Source of the DNA: Henricia sp. BOLD:AAB3569
Taxonomy: Eukaryota; Echinodermata; Asteroidea; Spinulosida; Echinasteridae
DNA length: 64,000 nt
Assembly: GCA_037783545.1 (NCBI GenBank)
Contig: JBBELK010000298.1
Location: 1,116,001 to 1,180,000, forward strand
Reading direction: 5' to 3'
Made by a program: the position numbers and the translations under genes. Within the stretch, counting starts at the first letter, position 1; the number at the start of each line of letters is the position of its first letter. Positions 53,292 to 62,200 of the stretch are shown piece after piece. The notes under the pieces are model-generated. The model was not told the origin of the DNA. It did not search any database and worked only from the letters and a program-made list of their open reading frames with translations.

Positions 53292-56200
53292 GTATGAATT
53301 TTACTGTTTATATTTTACATGTTTGTTACTGTTTTGCTGCTTCATAAATGGTTACACTTCCGGCCGATTCGCTGCAGTACCGTGCCGCGCGCGCCTCGCC
53401 GTGCATGTCATGAGTGGACAACGGCTCCTCGCGCCGCGCCACGGTACTGCCTTTGTGCCGCTGCCCGCTGTGTGTCGTGTTTTTCCCCGTGTCGGTAATT
53501 CGGTTTGATCTCGTCTGTCACTGCAGCGAGTAGCAATGTCTAGGGGAAAAATCATTAAACTAGTTTGCATTCTGTTCACTGTTTTCCCACTGCGCTGTGT
53601 GTTAAGAAAATTGTTATGTTAAATGTTTTTCACTTCTAAAATTACTTCCCATTAGTTAAAAAAAAATATTGAACATGTTTTGGTATTTATCAAGTTATTA
53701 TGTAGGGACTTGGAAACCCGTAACGTCATCACGCGCGCACAGGGTACACTAATATTAATACTGGTATTAGTTTCACAGTAGATTTCTGCCGTATGCGAAG
53801 TGGCGCATCATGAGAAAAGCGCTGTAAAACATCACAACATTGTTCAATTCAAACTTTTTTTAATAGATACTGAAAATAAAACACGCTTTCTGACGATATG
53901 TATTTTTAAAACAATTTGTTTTAATATTTATATTGCAACACAGCAAGATGTTTGTTTGACAGTGAGATTTCTGGTCCAAAACGGGTAGTTTGTGTTGCGA
54001 GACAGACTTGTGAAACCGGTGACAATTTGGGGAGATTGTTGTTTGTGTTTGTGCAAAATTTCAGTGAAGAAAACATGTAATTTGCTTGATTGTTTTAGCC
54101 CACAAAAATGATTATCAGCTTCTCTATGTGAACGTCGTCGAGTGCATGGTCTTCATTCCAGTTGTAAATGCATACCATACATTAATTTAGACCACGACGT
54201 TGTGCGCCCTCACATCATCATGTACTATGTCTATTCCTGAACACTTCTGGATTACAATGTGCTGAGGAACAAGATAATTAGCGCTTGAATTAAAGACTAA
54301 CCAATCAAAAGTAATGAGAGCGACGCCAATGAGGGCACTTTGCATCACGTCGCATTTTTTGTAGTACTGGTGCATTCTCTTTCACTGACGATTCCACTGG
54401 GAAACGGACATATTTTAACAAGTAATAAGTATAACACAGCAACCGCTTGATCAATTTTTGCGCCCGAACTATTTTTGAAATCTGTTGGTTGTCTGTGGTT
54501 TGAAGTCAAAATTGGATTTTAAAATTTATTTCTCAATAATGTGCCAACCAGTAAACAAAACTCTTTATGTGGACAAAATTAAAGAATTCCTTCAATTAAA
54601 TTGGCTCAGAAGCCATGGTGTGCTTAAATTCTTTCCGTTTCTGCAATGTGCATACCGGTAGCACACATACATTGTTGTGAATAAACTTGTAATCTGTGGC
54701 ACCATTAATTGTACTGTTTTGTTTTCAGAAATGCAAGATGACACATCAGTAAACACTGATGATTTGTCTCGGGAGGGCACCCGTAAGCGATGGCAGTTTA
54801 ATTACCAAGAAGCGGCCATATATCTCAAGGTACAGTACAAGCCTGAAACTTTACTTTGATAACTTGACCCTTTGTTGGCAACACTGTAGTCAAAATTTGT
54901 ATTCTGTTAATACTGTGTGCATTCAAGGTGCAATTTTCAAACGCAAAAACCAGAATCTCATGTGTTTATTCTAACATTCCAATATTCCATATGCATTATA
55001 GGGGTAGCCCACAGGACGAGTCAGATCAGTGTTTCACTAGTCCTCAATTTTTACTAGTCCGCACCACCACACTTGATTATGTATTTCCATCTTCATTCAA
55101 ACAGTTAGTAACCAAAAAGGGTTACAAATAGTGTGACAACATGCCTTTATAAAAACCCTGTGTACAAATTTCCAATATACGCTCGTAACCAGGACGGACA
55201 CTTGTTACATTTTAGGCCGTCCCGGTTACGAGCGTATACTGGAAATGTGTACACAAGGTTTTTAGAAAGGCATGTTGTTACACTATTTGTAACCCTTTTT
55301 GGGCCTAAGTTAGGGACTTGGAAAAAAAAGTCAAAGTGCGATTTTGATTGAAAATATCATCTCACATTACAGATTATTTTATGTTATTTCTAAAACAGCA
55401 TTTATCGCATAAATTGAGCAAGCGGTAGCCGAGATATGCGTCTTAGGAATCGGCCTTTTTCCCGCGAAATCGTGCGTGTAAACTGATTAGGAGAGAGCTC
55501 GAAGAATGCGATGCAGTATGAAGCGCCCCCACAGTGACATATTGCGCCAAGCCAACGAAGATATCTTCAACTTCAAGTCTGATTAGTCTTAATTCAACAC
55601 GGTTTCTCGTTTTGCGTTAAACTGAGTAATAAGCAATAAAGTGCCAATGCGCCCTCACGTGGCAATTGCGCGCCAAAATAACACTCATCCACAATGTACG
55701 TTTTTTGCGTGTTAATTGGCAGTACACGCGTACCGAAGCGTAGAAGGGACAGGAATAAAAAAAAGTCACACATGTAATAGGGTAAAAGTGGGGGTATTCG
55801 ACCGGATAAGGTTCATTTTAGCATAACAGGAGAAGCAAGGCAAACGTTTTCGACAATCGCAAGTCTAGGTAACTGTCTTTCATTTGCATCAAGCCCGAAA
55901 CTGGAGGACCGATGAATGATGTGCAGTTTGACCACCAAAATGAGGTGTAGATGATGTGGAATTCGACTACTGTGTTAGGTTATTCGTCCAGTGCCATTTG
56001 TACTGAATACATAGTATTGATGGGACTTTGTTTGTTCGAAAATAAACGTACTTGAGTGGTAATTTTATTCTAATCGGCGCAATTTCATAGCGTGCTACTT
56101 GTGTGTGCATGCATTAGAAACACTTTTGGCCATCTATTGAAACATACAAATGATATTCAGAGGATAATTTTCCTGCATGCCAAGAAAATAATAAATGAAA

Positions 56201-59200
56201 AATATTGGACCTTTCGGATCCGTTTGCGCGAGGCGCATGAAATAAAATTGTCAGTGCTTTGAAATTTTGAATTCTTTTCCGAGACGTGTGGGGACGTCCG
56301 CGATTGTCAGTGAGTTCACACCTGTCTGTGTGGTTTAGTGTGTGTGTTTGTTTGTAGTAGGCCTAACAAGTGTTATTTCCTCGATCCCCGCACTTAAACG
56401 CCAGAAAAGGGACACAGTCACAGGATTTCCGACTCCACAAGAAAGACAAAGCCGAGTTATCATTCAATATACTCTCCAGCTAACATACCGCAACACAACA
56501 ACGAAGTCCGGGGCCGTGTGCATCATAAGCACACCGCACAGGAAGCAAGACTAATACAAATAATTGGTAATACATGTACAATGTTATACAATGTAATACA
56601 TAACCCCAGGCGGCACGGGGCCAGACTCTTCTGGCACGCGCCAAAAGGATTGGCGCGTGCTAGCTCTATACGCAAACTAGGTCAATGCTTGGCAGAAGTT
56701 CCGTTCTGCCTCCAGAGTCTGATTAAAGGCACAGTCTCGTCAGCAATGCGCGCGCGGCATATTCGTGCCGTAGCTCGACGAAATACGCCGCGCAATATAT
56801 GACTGCTTCAGCTGATGTCTAGTCAAAAGCGGTCCCGGTTTTCTGGCAGGCCTAGCTTGTTCGCACAATGGTGTCTGTTGCGAAACTTTATTGCAATGCG
56901 GCGGTGCTCGGCCCGGTCACAAGTGCAGATACGTATTTTAACCATTATATTTTGACAAAAATATCCAGCAATGACTGGTCACAATTATTTTAACCAAAAT
57001 GAGTCTCATTTTAAGGCAAACCCTATGCAAAAGAATGGAAAACGCATGACGAATGAAAAACGAACCAAAGGAAAGGCGCCTTATCTTTTTTTCATCCGTC
57101 TTGCGTGCGCGTTTTGCTCCACCCGTTTGTCTGTATCGGGCCATAGAGCGATTGAGATGCAAATAGATAAAACAAAAACGCAGGATGGATAAAATAAACT
57201 TATCGACCTGTAAAGGAAAGGCGCCTTTATTTGGTGTAAACCGACACGCACAAAATTGAACAATCGCAAACACCTAAATTCACCAACCAAATTGATTTTG
57301 CCAATTTTCAGTATTGTTTCACTCTAGACAAAAACATATATTCGTGCCGCGTTCCCGTAAAGTGCACGGACAACAATCGCTTAAAAACGATACAGGTCGA
57401 TTATTTTATCTAACAATTTCGAAATGGTGTTACCAGCGTCAACTATTATGTGGACGTTTCAGAAGTGTAGAATAACAAAAGATATACTCAACGTACGTAA
57501 TGCAACTATAAATTGTTCCCTATAGCCTATAGAAAAATTAACGTATCCGAAGGTTTCGTACGTCAAATGACAGATTACGGAAGAGTTGATTCGAGGTCTA
57601 CTTGTCCGTCGATTTTTCATCCGTCATGTCCGTTGTACGTACAACAGCGCAATCAAAATACATCCACCATATAGTACCACAATTAAGATGGTTCGTTTGA
57701 AAAAAAATCCTGTGGTGAATGTATTCTTTGTTTTGGAACATGTGTCTAAACTCAGGCGGCTGGATCGCTGCTATGAGCTAGCTTTGCTCGCGGAATTGGA
57801 AGGAACGGATGAAAATGGCGCGCGCGATGCGTGCTTCTCGTGTGTGTTGTGCTCAGCTCCGCATATGCGGTTGTTTAGATGCGTCGATAGTGTGAACCAC
57901 TAGTGAAGACGTTAGTGTGTTTCGTGATGATTCATGATACACCACAAAGAAAAAAAATGCATACAAATTATTCATCCATCACGAAAAAAGCGACAAATCC
58001 CCATAACCGGTATCCGTTTTTATGCTACGCGTATGGAGGCCGACATCCGTTATTTACGCATATGAAAACGTGTGTACTTCGGTTACGCATCACGAGAAGC
58101 GCATAGAGTCTGGACGTATCCGTATCGGTATCCGTGACGGTGCGAAACCTCCCTAATATGCACACGTGAGGGCGCGCGACGTCATTGTCTATGTGTAAGC
58201 TCACATTTATGCCTGGAATGAAGACTACGCACTCGACAAAGTGTGCAAGACGGAGCCGTTAATCATTTTTGTGTTCTAAAAATAACAAGCAAGGGGAATG
58301 TTTTCTTCAATGAAATTTGGCATAAACATAAACAACTATCTCCCCAAACTGTGTGTTGGTTTCACAAGTCTGTTTAGCAACATGAACTCCCTTTTTTTGG
58401 GTCATAAATCTCACTATCAAACAAACATATTGCTGCGCCCCACTATAAATCTTTTACAAATCGTTTTAACAAATGCATATCGTCAGAAAAGTATGCCTTT
58501 TTCCACGCATCTATTTAAAAAATGAATGGAACAATGTTGTGAGATTTTAGAGCGCATTTTTCATGATGCGCCACTTCAGAGACAGCAAAAATCCGCTGTG
58601 AAACTAACCATGACTAGTGTACCCAGTGCGCGCGCGATGACGTCACTGATTTCCAAGTCCCTACCTAAGTTATCTCTTCAGAACAACTGAAACTTATTTC
58701 TTTTATTTTGAGACCAGACAAAGGTATTTTCTGGAAAATATTGTCTGTGTTGCCAAAATGCCCCCTTTACCGTGGAAAGACTCATTTGCATTTCGAGTGA
58801 GTAATGCCTCCATTAACGTCTCTCTTGCAGGAAGGTGAAAACAACCATCACTTCAACACCCACCCCAAGAGCCAAGATGCCCTCCCAGCCTACATTCTCA
58901 TCCATAACATATGGTTCTATATGATGGATTTTGCATCCGCTGTCCTCCTGCTTGCCTTGGCACTGTGTGAAAAACCAGCTGTGTACTTATTCCATCTTCA
59001 AGAAACGGTAAGAATCTTTAAGAATCTTTTAACCTAAGTCTTGAACCCCCACTAACTTTATGCTATTTGTGACCATTTTTATGGAAACCAAAGCTAAATC
59101 GCCGGCCGTTGTTTTGAGTAATAGACCGATCCAGTAAGCTCCGCCCATTTTGGAATGACCAATCACAGCCTCAGGTTCAGGTAACCAAAAAGCGGATCTA

Positions 59201-62200
59201 TATTTTGGTTACCTGAGTCCCCAAAATTTTGTGCACAGAGCTACGGCAAATGCAGCACGAGTGACGCAAAAGCACAATAAAGGAGGCCTAGCGCAGAGGA
59301 GGCCTAGCGGGTTTAAAACGGATTGTATAAGACTATCCTAACCTACTATTAATCCCTTCATAAATGTGTTTTTGTGTAAACGTGAAAAACTTACCAAAAT
59401 TAGCTTGTCGTTTTGCTAAGTTGTGCATTCACTTCGTTCTAGATGTGTGTCGATGTTTTTTTTTCGATGGCGCGCGTTACGCGTATTGCAGGCGTGTTGT
59501 ACGTACACGCACACGACCGGATACTTCAGTGCACATTTTGCTTTCGAGCGTGCAGTTTCTGTGTGCGTTTGCGTGTTTCAATACGCGCAGACCAGGGCGC
59601 GGGCGCTGACGCACGGCACGGCCACGCGACTCTACTGCACACGTGCATCGCACGTGTGGCATGTTGCTAGGCAATTTCTAAATGGGCGGAGCTTACTGGA
59701 TCGGTCTATTCCCGCTAAAAGCCACTAAAGAATGTTTGTCCGAAATATGGGAAGTCAGACTTTTGATTTATTCTGTGGTTTTGTTTTTCTCCCTAAATTT
59801 TTACAAAATTTAGGTGATTGTAAATGTCTTAAATTTGATTTAACAAGGCTTTTTGTTTTTAAAAATCTAAACAGAAAAATAGCATTTCTTAGCACAGATA
59901 CTCCAAAATCCACATTCAAAAAAATTGGAAGGTCATATCTCAGTCAACTGTTTGAGATATCTTTATGAATTGTTGTGCTTTGTTTAGCATTGTTCATAAA
60001 ATTTACTCGGCTGCATTTTGAAGATTTGACTTCGTCCAGGTTTTTGCACAGTCACATTAGCTGTTGAAAGTTTGAAGCATGCTCAGGGAAATCTGTTTGT
60101 GTACGGATGGTGCACTCAGTTTCAACTTGAACACTGTTTGAGACTTGAAACGCCCGAACTAATTGTGTGAGCTTTTCAGCCTTACATTGGCAGCCAAATA
60201 TTTTGAAAAGCATGAATGTTAGTCATCTTGTGTGATTTTGTTTCTCTTATGCTCTGTTTTTATCAGATTCACGGTTCTGTGGAACTGTTTCTCCTGACCA
60301 TCATTGCCATTGGTCTGGGGCTTAAGATCAGATGGCTTGGGGTCAAGAAATTCTTCCTACACAAGAGAACTGCAATTAAGGTTAGTTTCATTGATGAGTC
60401 GTTTTACCCAGGTGTATTCAAAACTTTGAATGGAACCCAACTAACTGTTTGGAGTAATCCTGTGGTTAACTGGCATTCCGTTTATAGTGTTAGGAGCCAA
60501 TTTATAGTGTTTCATCTATTCTATTTTTCTTTGCAGACTGTTGTGCTTATAGTGATGTACTGTGAGGCCATAATAGTACTGGTCAGACAACAGAGTCACT
60601 TCCGCATTACGCGATCACTCCGGCCGTTTTTCCTGATTGATTGCCATTATTGCGGAGGAGTCAGAAGGTACATTAAACACTTTGCCTGTTACAGAGTTTA
60701 AAGGCCCAGTGGATCATTTGCAATGACCCCAAAAAGTAATCGACGAGTTTACAGGGGAAAAGTTCTGAAAGTAAAGATTTAATTAATAGCAACTATCCAA
60801 TGAAAGGTTTTCGCTCAAAATGATATAATTTTACCAGAAAATAATCCGTAAAGATGAAATTATTTAGATCGTTTGCAAACGATTTACTTATTTTTGGTTC
60901 GCATCTACGCGGTCCAAAATGCATGGGCGCTGTGTACTCCGTGTGCATGTTCCAACGCGATGCATTTTTATGGATCGCGCGCGCACGCAGTATGTGCGCC
61001 ACAGAGTGCATGACGCAAGCCACACAGTACCCGATTAACTGAGAACGAATATTTGAAACACCCCGCCAAGACCAGGAAAATGCATATGGATTTTCATGGT
61101 TTTTTTAAACGTGGTACATTTGACAAAGCTGAAACTTCTTCGGATGAGTTTGTTGATGTCTTTCTTTTGATTTATAATGGTTTTATTCGCAGAATCGCTC
61201 AAAAACAGATCATCTACAGGGCCTTTAAACCTGGCCCACCACACAATTTTTTGCCATTCATAAATACCTTTTTGTGTAAATCGCCAAAAATCTCAGATTT
61301 CTCGACAGTGAACTTCATTAACAGTTTATGTGATCATGTGTCCAGGGGCCAATTTCATAGAGCTGTTTAGCAGCCGATTTTGTGCTAACGGAGGCTCTGG
61401 CTATTTCATGGAGACCGTAACCTTAAGCATTGCAAAACGTTTGCTAGCTTCAGAGCCAAAATTTGCTAAACATTAGTAACGCAACAATGCCCGTTTCCTA
61501 GCATGCGCATACTTAAGCTTAAGCACGCCGCGACCGTGAAATAACCTTAACGTTAGCGCAACCTTTCTGCTACAGTAAGCACACATATTCTGCTAGCGCT
61601 TGAGCAGCGCCATGAAATTGGCCCCAGATCTTGTATCTGCTTCACTTTGTGTTTGAAGATTAAGGAATATACACAGGCCTGACTTTGGCGAATCCCTATT
61701 TTCACAAATTTTGTTGTTCTTCCTCAGAGTACTTCGTCAAATCTTTCAGTCACTACTTCCCATTCTAGACGTGATGGTACTACTTTTTTACTTCATGGTC
61801 ATCTTTGCAATTTTAGGTGAGAACACATGGCTTCCTGCATTATCATTTAATGAAATGATCTTATAGTATTGGGTCAGGCTTGAGTATAAAGATATCTACA
61901 TGGTGGTCTCCTAGGTTTAAACCCACTACTACTAAGAAGGCTAAAAGTTAGTCTTTGATGTTAACTTTTGGACGACAGATGTCACTTTAAAGGCCCTATG
62001 TACAATGTATCATTCGCAAGATACAACTTTTTGCGGATTCGTGGAATAAGAGTGTAAAATATCTAAGGAAGAATGTTGGTAAACTAGTCTGAAGAAATTT
62101 TAGCTACATAGATGCATAAGTGCTTCAGAAAACCTTGAAAATCTATATATGGATTTTGCGTACAAGTAAATGGTATTTTTTAGAAACCCTTCTTCTGTTG

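Noticed and set aside
53703-58666. One large transposon with ~530 bp inverted ends containing TPC1 exon 2
   Set aside because: Exon 2 joins exons 1 and 3 exactly in frame and carries a conserved TPC1 motif; each arm looks like a complete element, so two separate insertions are simpler.
60702-61370. Open frames at 61,035-61,370 as an extra gene or TPC1 exon
   Set aside because: They lie in the family C MITE, which recurs inverted at 62,953, and the TPC1 frame is complete without them.
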